Made by a program: the position numbers and the translations under genes. From Streptomyces uncialis (lineage in GTDB: Bacteria; Actinomycetota; Actinomycetes; Streptomycetales; Streptomycetaceae), in contig NZ_LFBV01000005.1 in the NCBI RefSeq assembly GCF_001905345.1, forward strand, positions 476,575 to 540,574: DNA of 64,000 nt. Direction: 5' to 3'. The notes beneath the pieces were generated by a model, which saw nothing but the letters and a program-made list of their open reading frames with translations, did no database searches and had not been told where the DNA came from. Shown piece after piece: positions 1-8,618 of the stretch (within the stretch, counting starts at the first letter, position 1; the number at the start of each line of letters is the position of its first letter).

Positions 1-854
1 TCACCCCGGCGCTGGACAACCCGGTCTTCCCGGCGCTGGCCCAGGTGATCGTCCAGGCCCTGACCCGCCAGGGCCTCACCCCGGTCCTGGTCACCAGCAC
101 CGCCGACGGCTCCACCGAGGACGAGCTGACCACGATGCTGGTCGACCAGGGGGTCGCCGGGATCATCTATGTCTCGGGGCTGCACGCGGACACCACAGCC
201 GACCCGGCGCGCTACGAGCGGCTGCGCGCCCAGGGGGTGCCGTTCGTGCTGGTGGACGGCTTCTCGCCGAAGGTTCGGGCGCCCTTCATCTCCCCCGACG
301 ACCGGGCGGCGACCCGGCTGGCCGTCACCCATCTGGTGGCCCTCGGCCATACCCGGATCGGGCTCGCCCTCGGCCCGCGGCGGTACGTACCGGTGCAGCG
401 GAAGACCGAGGGATTCGTCCAGGCGCTCCACGAACGGCTCGGGACGGCCGAGGACGACATCACCGCGCGGCTGGTCCAGCACTCCCTGTACACCCTGGAG
501 GGCGGGCAGGCGGCGGCCGGGGCGCTGCTGGACCGGGACTGCACGGCGATCGTCTGCGCCAGCGACATGATGGCGCTCGGCGCGGTGCGGGCCGCCCGGC
601 AGCGCGGTCTCGCGGTCCCCGACGACGTGTCCGTCGTCGGGTTCGACGACTCCCCGCTGATCGCGTTCACCGATCCCCCGCTGACCACGGTCCGCAAGCC
701 GGTGACCGCGATGGGCCAGGCGGCCGTCCGCGCCCTGCTGGAGGAGATCGGGGGGACGCCCGCGCCGTACGGCGAGTACGTCTTCATGCCGGAGCTGGTG
801 GTCCGGGGCTCCACCGCGTCGGCGCGCCGGAGCGGTGGCGCGGATTCCCCCTGA
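1..854 (+). CDS. LacI-family transcriptional regulator, C-terminal part (probable MalR)
   Basis: The gene enters from the left edge, so the DNA-binding N-terminus is outside the window; the frame is open from base 3. What remains is a periplasmic-binding-protein-like ligand domain of about 283 residues, with the LacI/GalR signatures LDNPVFPALAQ at the left edge, GIIYVSGLHADTTAD, and near the end VVGFDDSPLIAFTDPPLTTV. The family represses sugar-use operons and is released by a sugar ligand. The neighbour order (PAP2 protein, then glnE) matches my recollection of the S. coelicolor region where malR controls malEFG, so maltose repressor MalR is the best guess. The specificity cannot be read from this fragment. 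Confidence 0.85.
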   Translation, partial: TPALDNPVFPALAQVIVQALTRQGLTPVLVTSTADGSTEDELTTMLVDQGVAGIIYVSGLHADTTADPARYERLRAQGVPFVLVDGFSPKVRAPFISPDDRAATRLAVTHLVALGHTRIGLALGPRRYVPVQRKTEGFVQALHERLGTAEDDITARLVQHSLYTLEGGQAAAGALLDRDCTAIVCASDMMALGAVRAARQRGLAVPDDVSVVGFDDSPLIAFTDPPLTTVRKPVTAMGQAAVRALLEEIGGTPAPYGEYVFMPELVVRGSTASARRSGGADSP

Positions 855-927
855 CGGCGTCGGGGGCGCGTCGTAGTCCGTGAGGGGGAGAGCATGCGGA
901 GGGAACCCGTCCGGGGGATGATCAGAC

Positions 928-1893
928 GTGACACATCATCTGGCAGACTCTTCCCTCATGGGTGAGACGACCGTGACACAACTGGAAGGCCGACAGGGGG
1001 CCGCCAGCGGGGGTCAGCAGTCCGTTCCCCGGGACGGCGGCGCACCCCTCACGGACGGGTCCCCGGCATCCGACCGGACCGGTGGGTCCGGGCGGGCGGG
1101 ACGGTTCTCGCGACAGGCGCTGCTCGACCGGATGCGGGCACCACGCAGGCCCCGGCTGTGGTTCGAGATCCTGCTGATCGCCGTGAGCTACTGGACCTAC
1201 TCACTGGTACGCAACGCCGTACCGGAGCAGAAGGCCCAGGCCATGGCGAACGCCGAGTGGATCTGGGACGTACAGGCGAGCATGGGGCTGGCCTTCGAGA
1301 AGTCCGTCAACCACGCGGTGGACTCGGTGACGTGGCTGATCGTGGGCATGAACTACTACTACGCCACCTTGCATTTCATCGTGACGCTCGGTGTCCTGGT
1401 GTGGCTGTTCCGCAGTCATCCCGGGCGGTACGCGGCGACCCGCACGGTGCTGTTCGCGACGACCGGGGTGGCCCTGCTCGGGTACTACCTCTACCCCCTG
1501 GCGCCCCCCCGGCTGATGACCGGGGGCGGCTTCATCGACACGGTGCTGGTCCATGAGACCTGGGGTTCCATGGCCTCCGGCGACCTCAAGAACATGTCCA
1601 ACCAGTACGCCGCGATGCCGTCCATGCACATCGGGTGGTCGCTGTGGTGCGGCCTCACGATCTTCTTCCTGGCGAAGGTGCCGTGGGCGAAGGTGCTGGG
1701 GCTGCTGTACCCGGTGGTGACGCTCGTGGTGATCGTCGCGACCGCGAACCACTTCTGGCTGGACGCGGTGGGCGGCATGGTGTGTCTCGCGTTCGGCTAC
1801 GCGGTGGCACGTGCGTGGTACGGGGAGTGGCCCTCCCGCCTTCCCCGCGAGGTGCTCCCGGCGGGCGGCGGTTCCGTGGTGGCCCGCCGCTGA
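928..1893 (+). CDS. PAP2-superfamily integral membrane phosphatase/phosphotransferase
   Basis: 321 residues. An N-terminal disordered stretch of about 60 residues is followed by about six hydrophobic helices. The PAP2 signatures are visible: MPSMHIGWS (about residue 230) and ANHFWLDAVGGM (about residue 270) carry the two catalytic histidines, with PPRLM before them. This pattern fits the inositol-phosphoceramide-synthase-like branch, which acts on lipid phosphates in the membrane; the substrate is not predictable here. The GTG at 928 has a G-rich stretch ten bases upstream. An in-frame ATG at 958 is an equally possible start. The gene runs convergently toward glnE, with a repeat array between. 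Confidence 0.85.
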   Translation: MTHHLADSSLMGETTVTQLEGRQGAASGGQQSVPRDGGAPLTDGSPASDRTGGSGRAGRFSRQALLDRMRAPRRPRLWFEILLIAVSYWTYSLVRNAVPEQKAQAMANAEWIWDVQASMGLAFEKSVNHAVDSVTWLIVGMNYYYATLHFIVTLGVLVWLFRSHPGRYAATRTVLFATTGVALLGYYLYPLAPPRLMTGGGFIDTVLVHETWGSMASGDLKNMSNQYAAMPSMHIGWSLWCGLTIFFLAKVPWAKVLGLLYPVVTLVVIVATANHFWLDAVGGMVCLAFGYAVARAWYGEWPSRLPREVLPAGGGSVVARR

Positions 1894-2501
1894 CCCCTGC
1901 GGTTTCCCCGGGCTGGGGGCCGCCCTGGGTCTGTCCGGCTGGGCGTACTTCGTTCCTGTGCCGTCGCCCGGTGGTTTCGCGCAGTTCCCCGCGCCCCTGA
2001 GGTTCCACACCTGTGCGTACTTGTCCCTGCACAGGTGGTCCGGGGGTGCGCAGTTCCCCGCGCCCCTGAGGTTCCACACCTGTGCGTACTTGTCCCTGCA
2101 CAGGTAGTCCGGGGGTGCGCAGTTCCCCGCGCCCCTGAGGTGCTGCCCCCTTGCGGTCGCTCTTCGGGTGCGGGTCCGCCCTCGTCTTTTGCGCAGTTCC
2201 CCGCGCCCCTTTGGGGGCGCCTCCGCCCCTTGCTGTTGCTTTTCGGCACCCTCCTCGTGCGGGCGCGCTGCTGCGGGAGGGGGTGGGCGGGAATCTCTGC
2301 TCGCAGACTCCGATGCTCTTCAGTCGGGTCACTGAACGTGTTACCGAGCGTGTCGGATCGAGGACGGAGAATCCCGACCGGCACCGACCCGAAGAACAAA
2401 CAGAACGCGCCCCAAAGGGGCGCGGGGAACTGCGCGAAACCCACGAGCGACGGCACAGGAACGAAGTACGCCCCGCACAGGCAACCCGGCGGGGCGACCC
2501 G
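1894..2501. repeat. Modular repeat array 1 (PAP2-glnE convergent gap)
   Basis: There is no gene in this 608 bp gap. Plus-strand copies of the 20-mer GCGCAGTTCCCCGCGCCCCT start at 1979, 2048, 2117 and 2191; the first three are exactly 69 bp apart, and the intervening text (GTGCGTACTTGTCCCTGCAC and a GGTCCGGGGGT lead-in) is almost identical. One minus-oriented copy lies at 2416-2435. All plus copies are nearer the plus-strand PAP2 gene and the minus copy is nearer minus-strand glnE, so each reads outward from the end of its neighbouring gene. The right part, 2191-2435, is the bounded element listed separately. Confidence 0.9.
2191..2435 (+). repeat. TIR-bounded 245 bp element, copy A
   Basis: The ends are inverted copies of GCGCAGTTCCCCGCGCCCC followed by a short complement, so each end also folds as GCGCCCC-TTT-GGGGCGC or a close variant. 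Inside are two blocks shared with copies B (15951-16169) and C (19963-20208, inverted). Block 1 is about 2270-2326 and includes GGGCGGGAATCTCTGC and CCGATGCTCTTCAGTCGG. Block 2 is about 2360-2401 and includes GGACGGAGAATCCCGACC. A variable stretch of about 30 bp separates them. CCGA and TCGG in block 1, and TCTGC and GCAGA, can form small hairpins; CGGGAATCTC in block 1 is a near complement of GAGAATCCCG in block 2. No credible ORF is present. Confidence 0.8.
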
Positions 2502-5500
2502 CTACGAGTCGTAGAAGAGGGCGTCGACGACGGCTCGGGCGCGTCGGGTCACGCGGCGGTAGTCGTCGAGCATCGCGCCCACCTGCCCCGGCCCGTACCC
2601 GAGATAGCGTCCCACCGCCCCCAGCTCCCGCCCGTCGGACGGAAACGTGTCCCCGGCCCGCCCCCGCACCAGCATCACCGCGTTGCGCACCCGCGAGGCC
2701 AGCACCCACGCCTCGTCCAGCACCTCCGCGTCCTCCGCGGCCAGCAGCCCCGCCGCGTGGGCCGCCGCGAGCCCCGCCCGGGTCCGGGTGGTGCGCAGCG
2801 CCGGCACCTCCCACCCGTGCCGCATCTGCATCAGCTGGACGGTCCACTCGACATCGGACAGCCCGCCGCGCCCCAGCTTGGTGTGCAGCGTCGGGTCCGC
2901 CCCGCGCGGCATCCGCTCGGACTCCATCCGGGCCTTGAGCCGCCGGATCTCCCGTACGGCGTCCGGCCCGGGCCCCCCTTCGGGGTAGCGCAGCGGGTCG
3001 ATGAGTTCGATGAAGCCCCGGCCCAGTTCCACGTCCCCGGCGACGGGTTCCGCGCGCAGCAGCGCCTGCGCCTCCCAGACCAGCGACCACCGGCGGTAGT
3101 ACGCCTCGTACGACTTGAGGGTCCGTACGACCGGACCGTTCTTCCCCTCCGGACGGAGGTCCGCGTCTATGAGCAGGGGCGGGTCCGCGCTGGGGAGCTG
3201 GAGCAGCCGCCGCATCTCCGCGACGACGGCGCTCGCGGCCTTCGCGGCCTCCTGCTCGTCCGCGCCCTCGCGGGGCGCGTGGACGAACAGGACGTCGGCG
3301 TCGGACCCGTAGGACAGTTCGTGGCCGCCGAAACGGCCCATCCCGATGATCGCGAACCGGGTGGGGAGTTCCGCGCCCCAGCCCTCCTGGACGACCGCGC
3401 GCAGCGTGCCCGCGAGGGTCGCGGCGGTGAGGTCGGACACGGCGGCGCCGGTGAGGTCGACGAGGGCGCCCTGGTTGGCGACGGCGGGCATGTCCTCGGT
3501 GCCGTAGGAGGCGACGATGTCGGCGGCGGTGGTGCGGAACAGCTCCCGGCGGCGTACGGCGCGGGCGGCGCGGACGGCCTGTTCGCCGCCGTCGGCGCGG
3601 CGGACGGTGGCGAGCATCTCCTGTTCCAGCGGGGCCCGGTCCCGGACGCGCAGCCCGCTCGGGTCGCCGAGCAGGGCCACCGCCTCGGGGGCCCGCATCA
3701 GCAGGTCGGGGGCGAGCCGTCCGGCGGACAGCACCCGGGCGAGGTTCTCGGCGGCGGCGCCCTCGTCGCGCAGCAGCCGCAGGTACCAGGGGGTCTTGCC
3801 GAGCGCGTCGGAGACCTTGCGGAAGTTCAGCAGCCCGGCGTCCGGGTCGGCGGAGTCCGCGAACCAGCCGAGCAGCACCGGCAGCAGGGTGCGCTGGATG
3901 GCGGCCTTGCGGCTGACTCCGGAGGCGAGGGCCTCCAGATGGCGCAGCGCGGCGGCGGGGTCGGCGTAGCCGAGGGCAACCAGGCGTTCGCGGGCGGCTC
4001 CGGTGCTGAGCCGGGTCTCACCGGGGGCGAGCTGGGCGACGGCGTCGAGCAGCGGGCGGTAGAACAGCTTCTCGTGCAGTCGGCGGACGACGGAGGTGTG
4101 GCGCCGCCAGGCCCGGTCCAGGTCGGTGAGGGGTTCGGTGCGCATGCCCAGCGAGCGGCCGATGCGGCGCCGGTCGGCGTCGTCCTCGGGGACGAGATGG
4201 GTGCGGCGCAGCCGGAAGAGCTGGATGCGGTGTTCGAGGCTGCGCAGGAAGCGGTAGGCGTCGTCGAGCTGGGTGGCGTCGACCCGGCCGACGTAGCCGC
4301 CGCGGGCGAGGGCGGCGAGCGCGTCGAGGGTGGTGCCGCTGCGCAGGGAGCTGTCGGCGCGGCCGTGGACGAGCTGGAGGAGCTGGACGGCGAACTCCAC
4401 GTCGCGCAGTCCGCCGGGGCCGAGTTTCAGTTCCCGGTCGACCTCGCCCGCCGGGATGTTCTCGATCACCCGGCGCCGCATCTTCTGTACGTCGGCGACG
4501 AAGTTGTCGCGTTCGGCGGCCTGCCAGACGAGGGGGGCGATGGTGGCCACGTACCGGGCGCCGAGTTCCAGGTCACCGGCGACCGGACGGGCCTTCAGCA
4601 GGGCCTGGAACTCCCAGGTCTTGGCCCAGCGCTGGTAGTAGGCGAGATGGCTGGAGAGGGTGCGGACGAGGGGGCCGTTGCGGCCCTCGGGGCGGAGGTT
4701 GGCGTCGACGGGCCAGATGGTGCCCTCGACGGTGGTCTCGGAGCAGATCCGCATCATGTGCGAGGCGAGCCGGGTCGCGGCGCGCAGGGCCTCGGCCTCC
4801 CCGCCGCCGCCGTGACCGTCGCCGTGACCGTTTCCGCCGTCGTCCCCGGCCGGTTCGGCGGGTTCGGCGACGAAGATGACGTCCACGTCGGAGACGTAGT
4901 TCAGCTCATGGCCGCCGCACTTGCCCATCGCGATGACCGCGAGCCTGCACAGGGCGGCGTCCTCGGGGGCCGCGGCGGCGGCGAGGGCGAGGGCCGCGCG
5001 CAGGGTGGCCGTGGCGAGGTCGGCGAGTTCGGCGGCGGTCTGGGTGATGTCGGTGGTCCCGCACACGTCGCGGGCGGCGATCGACAGCAGACAGCGCCGG
5101 TAGGCGACCCGCAGGGAGACCGGGTCGGTGGCTCCGGCGAGCCCCCGGGTGAACTCCTCGACACCGGGGTGGAGGTCCTGGGCCTCGTAGGTGACGAGGG
5201 CCTGCCAGTCGCGGGGGTGGCGCGCCAGATGGTCGGCGAGCGCCTCGGACGCGCCGAGCACCCCCAGCAGCCGGTCCCGCAGGGGCTTCGCGGCGATCAG
5301 GGTGTCCAGCAGTTCCCGGCGGGCGAGCGCGTCGGGCTGGGCCTCGGCGAGCCGGACGAGGCCCAGCAGCGCGAGGTCCGGGTCGGCGGCTCGGCCGAGC
5401 GCGTCCAGCAGCACCGGGTCGGCGCGTACCGCGGCCAGCGCCTCGCCGTCCAGCAGCCGTTCGGCGGTGGAGGGGTCGGTGAAGCCGTGCCGCAGCAGCC

Positions 5501-5540
5501 GGGTGAAGGTGCTGCTCCGGCGTCCTTGCGGCACCGTCAT
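2502..5540 (-). CDS. glnE: Bifunctional glutamine-synthetase adenylyltransferase/deadenylylase GlnE
   Basis: 1012 residues, about normal for actinobacterial GlnE. It adds AMP to, or removes it from, a tyrosine of glutamine synthetase I in response to nitrogen status. The two nucleotidyltransferase halves are both visible: GGHELNYVSDVDVIFV near residue 207 (deadenylylase half) and GGHELSYGSDADVLFVH near residue 735 (adenylylase half), each with the G-x-D-x-D metal motif. Each is followed by a PVAGD and DVE[FW] block. A His/Gly/Asp-rich low-complexity insertion (about residues 231-247) lies after the first motif. The start at 5540 has only a weak G-rich ribosome site. The gene is divergent from the PNPOx gene and convergent with the PAP2 gene. 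Confidence 0.95.
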   Translation of the reverse strand: MTVPQGRRSSTFTRLLRHGFTDPSTAERLLDGEALAAVRADPVLLDALGRAADPDLALLGLVRLAEAQPDALARRELLDTLIAAKPLRDRLLGVLGASEALADHLARHPRDWQALVTYEAQDLHPGVEEFTRGLAGATDPVSLRVAYRRCLLSIAARDVCGTTDITQTAAELADLATATLRAALALAAAAAPEDAALCRLAVIAMGKCGGHELNYVSDVDVIFVAEPAEPAGDDGGNGHGDGHGGGGEAEALRAATRLASHMMRICSETTVEGTIWPVDANLRPEGRNGPLVRTLSSHLAYYQRWAKTWEFQALLKARPVAGDLELGARYVATIAPLVWQAAERDNFVADVQKMRRRVIENIPAGEVDRELKLGPGGLRDVEFAVQLLQLVHGRADSSLRSGTTLDALAALARGGYVGRVDATQLDDAYRFLRSLEHRIQLFRLRRTHLVPEDDADRRRIGRSLGMRTEPLTDLDRAWRRHTSVVRRLHEKLFYRPLLDAVAQLAPGETRLSTGAARERLVALGYADPAAALRHLEALASGVSRKAAIQRTLLPVLLGWFADSADPDAGLLNFRKVSDALGKTPWYLRLLRDEGAAAENLARVLSAGRLAPDLLMRAPEAVALLGDPSGLRVRDRAPLEQEMLATVRRADGGEQAVRAARAVRRRELFRTTAADIVASYGTEDMPAVANQGALVDLTGAAVSDLTAATLAGTLRAVVQEGWGAELPTRFAIIGMGRFGGHELSYGSDADVLFVHAPREGADEQEAAKAASAVVAEMRRLLQLPSADPPLLIDADLRPEGKNGPVVRTLKSYEAYYRRWSLVWEAQALLRAEPVAGDVELGRGFIELIDPLRYPEGGPGPDAVREIRRLKARMESERMPRGADPTLHTKLGRGGLSDVEWTVQLMQMRHGWEVPALRTTRTRAGLAAAHAAGLLAAEDAEVLDEAWVLASRVRNAVMLVRGRAGDTFPSDGRELGAVGRYLGYGPGQVGAMLDDYRRVTRRARAVVDALFYDS

Positions 5541-5868
5541 CCGCCCGGCCCCCTGACCGCCGTGCCCGCGGGCTCCCCGGCCCTCATAACTGCCGCCTCT
5601 CTCGTGTCCCGTCCGCCGCGGGCACCGCCCGTGCGGCTCCCGGTCGTGGCACGGCGTGATTCCGCCACCGTGTCCTGTTCCGGGCGCGGCCGGGGTCCGC
5701 GGTGGTTACCGTGGCCCGGTCCGGCGTCGTCACCGCCGAGCCTACGTCCTGGCCGATGAGTTTTGCCCGTGCGCGCGGTCCACACCGTGCGGGGACCCCA
5801 TCGACCACGACGGGCCGCCGGGTTCTCCCGGGCGGACGAAGTCCCCGGGCCCACCGAGGAGCCGCACC
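5541..5868. other. Divergent intergenic region glnE / PNPOx gene
   Basis: 328 bp with no credible gene. It must hold the promoters of glnE (leftward) and of the PNPOx-fold gene (rightward). A GAGG ribosome site is visible just before the ATG at 5869. I see no clear operator or riboswitch. Confidence 0.6.
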
Positions 5869-6381
5869 ATGAACGCCGACGCGCCGCGCGCCGAACTCAA
5901 CACCGACTTCAGCAGCCCCGACGCCGAACCCACCTCGTGGGCGAGGGTGGAGGAACTGCTGTCCGCGCCCCGGACCTTCTGGATCTCGACCGTGCGTCCG
6001 GACGGCCGTCCGCATGTCACCCCGCTGATCGCCGTCTGGCGCGACGGCGTGCTGCACTTCGCGACGGGCCCGGCCGAACGCAAGGCGCTCAATCTGGCGC
6101 GGAACGCGGAGGTCGTGCTGACCACCGGGGACGCGGCCTGGGACGAGGGCTGCGACGTGGTGGTCGAGGGGACGGCCGTGCGGATCACCGACGAGGACCG
6201 GCTGCGTGCTCTCGCGGGGGCCTGGGAGGCGACGTACGGTTCGTTCTGGAAGTTCGACGTACGGGACGGGGCGTTCAGCGGGGACGGCGGCGCCGCGTGG
6301 GTGTTCGGGGTGGCGCCCCGTACCGTCTTCGCCTTCGCCAAGGGCGACCCGTCCGGCCAGACCCGCTGGCGGCTGCGCTGA
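5869..6381 (+). CDS. Pyridoxamine 5'-phosphate oxidase-fold protein
   Basis: 170 residues. The ATG at 5869 is preceded by GAGGAG at good spacing, which excludes the longer upstream reading. The split-barrel flavin-binding fold is recognisable from FWISTVRPDGRPHVTPLIAVWRDG near residues 38-61, then FATGPAERKALNLARN and the conserved VVVEGTAVRITDED. Family members bind FMN or F420 and reduce small molecules, or serve as haem or flavin-binding stress proteins; nothing here fixes the substrate. It is followed after 43 bp by a VOC protein on the same strand, so the two may be co-transcribed. Confidence 0.85.
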   Translation: MNADAPRAELNTDFSSPDAEPTSWARVEELLSAPRTFWISTVRPDGRPHVTPLIAVWRDGVLHFATGPAERKALNLARNAEVVLTTGDAAWDEGCDVVVEGTAVRITDEDRLRALAGAWEATYGSFWKFDVRDGAFSGDGGAAWVFGVAPRTVFAFAKGDPSGQTRWRLR

Positions 6382-6424
6382 TCCCTGGGCGCCGGGGCCG
6401 CCCCGACAGGATGAGGATCTCGGT

Positions 6425-6862
6425 ATGGACTGGACGCTGGAAGTGATCACCGTGCCCGTCACGGACGTGGACCGGTCGCTGGCCTTCTACCGGGACAAGG
6501 TCGGTTTCCATGTCGATCTGGACATGGAGGTGATGCCGGGCGCACGGGTCGTGCAGCTGACCCCGCCCGGCTCGGGGTGCTCCATCGCCCTGACGGACGG
6601 GGTGCCGTCCCCCACCGGGCAGGCGCGGCCCGGTGGGTACCACGGGCTCCAGCTCGTCGTCACGGACATCGAGGCGGCGCGCGCGGAGCTGACCGGGCGG
6701 GGCCTGGAGGTCACCGGGCCCGAGCGGTACGGCGACAGCGACGGCGCGACGTTCCTGTACTTCACCGATCCCGACGGGAACGGCTGGGCCGTCCAGGAGT
6801 ACCGGGCCCGGATCGCCGAGCCGCTGCACGAACTGCTCGCCCGGCAGCGCGACACGGCCTGA
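6425..6862 (+). CDS. VOC-superfamily (glyoxalase-like) protein
   Basis: 145 residues starting at ATG 6425, after a GGATGAGGAT ribosome site. Two paired beta-alpha-beta-beta-beta modules are readable: VITVPVTDVDRSLAFYRDKVGF at the N-terminus and GLQLVVTDIEAARAELTGRG in the second half, ending in FTDPDGNGWAVQEY. The closing glutamate and the loop before it are the usual metal-ligand positions. Substrates of this family range from methylglyoxal adducts to aromatic diols and antibiotics, so function is open. It is probably co-transcribed with the PNPOx protein. Confidence 0.85.
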   Translation: MDWTLEVITVPVTDVDRSLAFYRDKVGFHVDLDMEVMPGARVVQLTPPGSGCSIALTDGVPSPTGQARPGGYHGLQLVVTDIEAARAELTGRGLEVTGPERYGDSDGATFLYFTDPDGNGWAVQEYRARIAEPLHELLARQRDTA

Positions 6863-6889
6863 CGGGACCGCGCCGGGCCGCCGTGCGGT

Positions 6890-7525
6890 TCAGCCGCCGG
6901 CGCGGGCGCGCAGCAGTTCGTCCATCCGGGCGATCTCGGACCGCTGGCCGTCGACCATGCCCCGCGCGAGCCGCTTCCCGACGGGGACCGCGCAGGAGCG
7001 GACACAGCCCTCGGCCATATGGACCCCGCCGCGGTGATGGTCGGTCATGAGCCGCAGGAACAGCGCTTCGGCGGTCCTCCCGCGGGCCGCGCGCAGTTCG
7101 TCGAGCTGGGCGCGGGTGGCCATGCCGGGCATCAGCGCCCCGTCCCGTACGTCGCGCGGGTCGGGGGTCATGCCCATCCACGCCATGGGTTCCCGGGCGG
7201 ACACCGTCGGCAGCTCCCACAGGTCCAGCCAGCCCAGCAGCATGCCCCGCTGGGTGGACTGGGTCTGGGCGATGTCGTAGGCGAGGACGCGGATGTCCTC
7301 GTCGTCGGTGCGGTCGCGGACGAGGTACGCCATCTCGACGGCCTGCTGGTGGTGGACGGCCATGTCCCGGGCGAAGCCCGCGTCGGCGGACCCGTCGGCC
7401 GGGGCGGTGGCGGCGGGCGCGGGCGCCGGGGCGGGGCCCGAGGAGGCGGCGGTGGCCACGGTGAGCGCGGCCAGTACGGCAGCCGCGGCGAGGGCGGCCG
7501 ACACGAACGGCCCCGGGCGCCTCAC
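6890..7525 (-). CDS. Secreted DUF305 protein
   Basis: 211 residues. A signal peptide or anchor covers about the first 28 residues, followed by an Ala-Pro-rich spacer. Two His-rich DUF305 repeats are clear: FARDMAVHHQQAVEMA and, later, LMTDHHRGGVHMA. DUF305 is a ferritin-like helical domain found outside the membrane, often near copper functions; that role is only suggestive here. The start GTG overlaps the stop of the upstream DUF3105 gene by 4 nt (GTGA at 7522-7525), showing translational coupling. It converges on the VOC gene with a 27 bp gap. Confidence 0.88.
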   Translation of the reverse strand: MRRPGPFVSAALAAAAVLAALTVATAASSGPAPAPAPAATAPADGSADAGFARDMAVHHQQAVEMAYLVRDRTDDEDIRVLAYDIAQTQSTQRGMLLGWLDLWELPTVSAREPMAWMGMTPDPRDVRDGALMPGMATRAQLDELRAARGRTAEALFLRLMTDHHRGGVHMAEGCVRSCAVPVGKRLARGMVDGQRSEIARMDELLRARAGG

Positions 7526-8292
7526 CGGGTGAGCCCGCCCGAGCAGGTGGCGCCCTTCTCGGGGGTCTGCGGGCCCTGGACGTACGCGGCGAGGAACCGG
7601 TCGACGGCCGGGTCCTTGCCGCTGTCGACGCTGAGCTGCTTGCCCCAGGCGGTGAGCGTCAGCGGGTCCCGCTGGCCGTCGTACGGGCTCATCAGGGTGT
7701 AGGGGGTCCTGCCGACCTTGTTGGCGAGCGCGGCGATGTCGGCCTTGCGGGCCTTCTTGGAGTACGTCACCCAGACGGCGCCGTGCTCCAGGGAGTGCAC
7801 CGCGTTCTCGTCGCGCACGGGGCGCTCGTAGACGATGCCGTCGCAGGTCATCCAGCGGTCGTGGTGGTTGCCGCCGACGGGCGGGGTCATCGGGTAGGAC
7901 ACCTTGCCGCTCACATGGTCGCGGCCGAGCTTCGACGCGTCCCAGGAGCGGACACCCGCGGGCGGCCGGGGCTTCGCCGCCTCCCCCGGTGCGGCCTCTC
8001 CGGGGTGCGCCTCGCCCGGGTGCGCGGGGTGCGGTGCCTCCCCGGGGTTCTTCCCGTCCCCGGAGTCCTCCCGGGCGGCGCCGTCGCGGGCCGCCGGGGC
8101 CCGGTCGCCACCGCCGCCGCTGTCCGTGGCGTTCGCGAGCAGCGCGCCGCCCACGCCGAGGGTCAGGACCAGGGCCGCGGCGCCCGCGGCCAGCAGGGCC
8201 CGGGTGCGGCGCCGCCGGGCGTGCTCGGCGCGGCGCAGTTGCTCCATGTGGGCCCGGGGGTCGACGGGGCGAGGAGGAGTGGGGGAACCCAT
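7522..8292 (-). CDS. Membrane-anchored DUF3105 protein
   Basis: 256 residues with ATG at 8292 and an AAGGACACC ribosome site. A short cytoplasmic head is followed by one transmembrane helix at about residues 33-53. A long Pro-Ala-Glu-His-Gly-rich linker containing imperfect HPGEA repeats follows, then the DUF3105 domain: YPMTPPVGGNHHDRWMTCDG, NAVHSLEHGAVWVTY and TLMSPYDGQRDP. The conserved His and Cys residues suggest metal binding. DUF3105 and DUF305 genes are paired in many actinomycetes, and here they overlap as an operon. The biological role is unknown. Confidence 0.88.
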   Translation of the reverse strand: MGSPTPPRPVDPRAHMEQLRRAEHARRRRTRALLAAGAAALVLTLGVGGALLANATDSGGGGDRAPAARDGAAREDSGDGKNPGEAPHPAHPGEAHPGEAAPGEAAKPRPPAGVRSWDASKLGRDHVSGKVSYPMTPPVGGNHHDRWMTCDGIVYERPVRDENAVHSLEHGAVWVTYSKKARKADIAALANKVGRTPYTLMSPYDGQRDPLTLTAWGKQLSVDSGKDPAVDRFLAAYVQGPQTPEKGATCSGGLTR

Positions 8293-8618
8293 GAGGTGTC
8301 CTTAGGGGCCTGCGGGGACGTACGGGCCCGCTGATCGTAGTGCGGACGGGGTCCGCCGTCGGCGTATCGGCCGGACATCACCCGCGCGTGGCGGCCACGC
8401 GGTGGCCGGTAGGGACCCGCCGGTGGGCCCGGCCGTTACGGACGTCCGGATCAGCAGGCAGTATGGGCACAGGACCGCGGTACACGGCCCGGCCGCGGAG
8501 CGTCCGACGGAGGTCCGCAACGTGCCGGAAACCGTGTGGTGGGATGCTCGTGCCCCGGACTCGCCCTCGCGGCCCCGGCGCACGCGGCCTGACCGGCAAG
8601 GATGGGTGGAAGTCGACA
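8293..8618. other. Divergent intergenic region DUF3105 / glnA2
   Basis: 326 bp without a credible gene. It holds the leftward promoter of the DUF3105-DUF305 pair and the rightward promoter of glnA2. GGTGGAAG just before 8619 is the likely glnA2 ribosome site. No confident GlnR box could be picked out by eye. Confidence 0.5.

Noticed and set aside
2151..5759. 1202-residue plus-strand frame opposite glnE
   Set aside because: It is the antisense shadow of glnE, whose two catalytic motifs and codon bias are clear.
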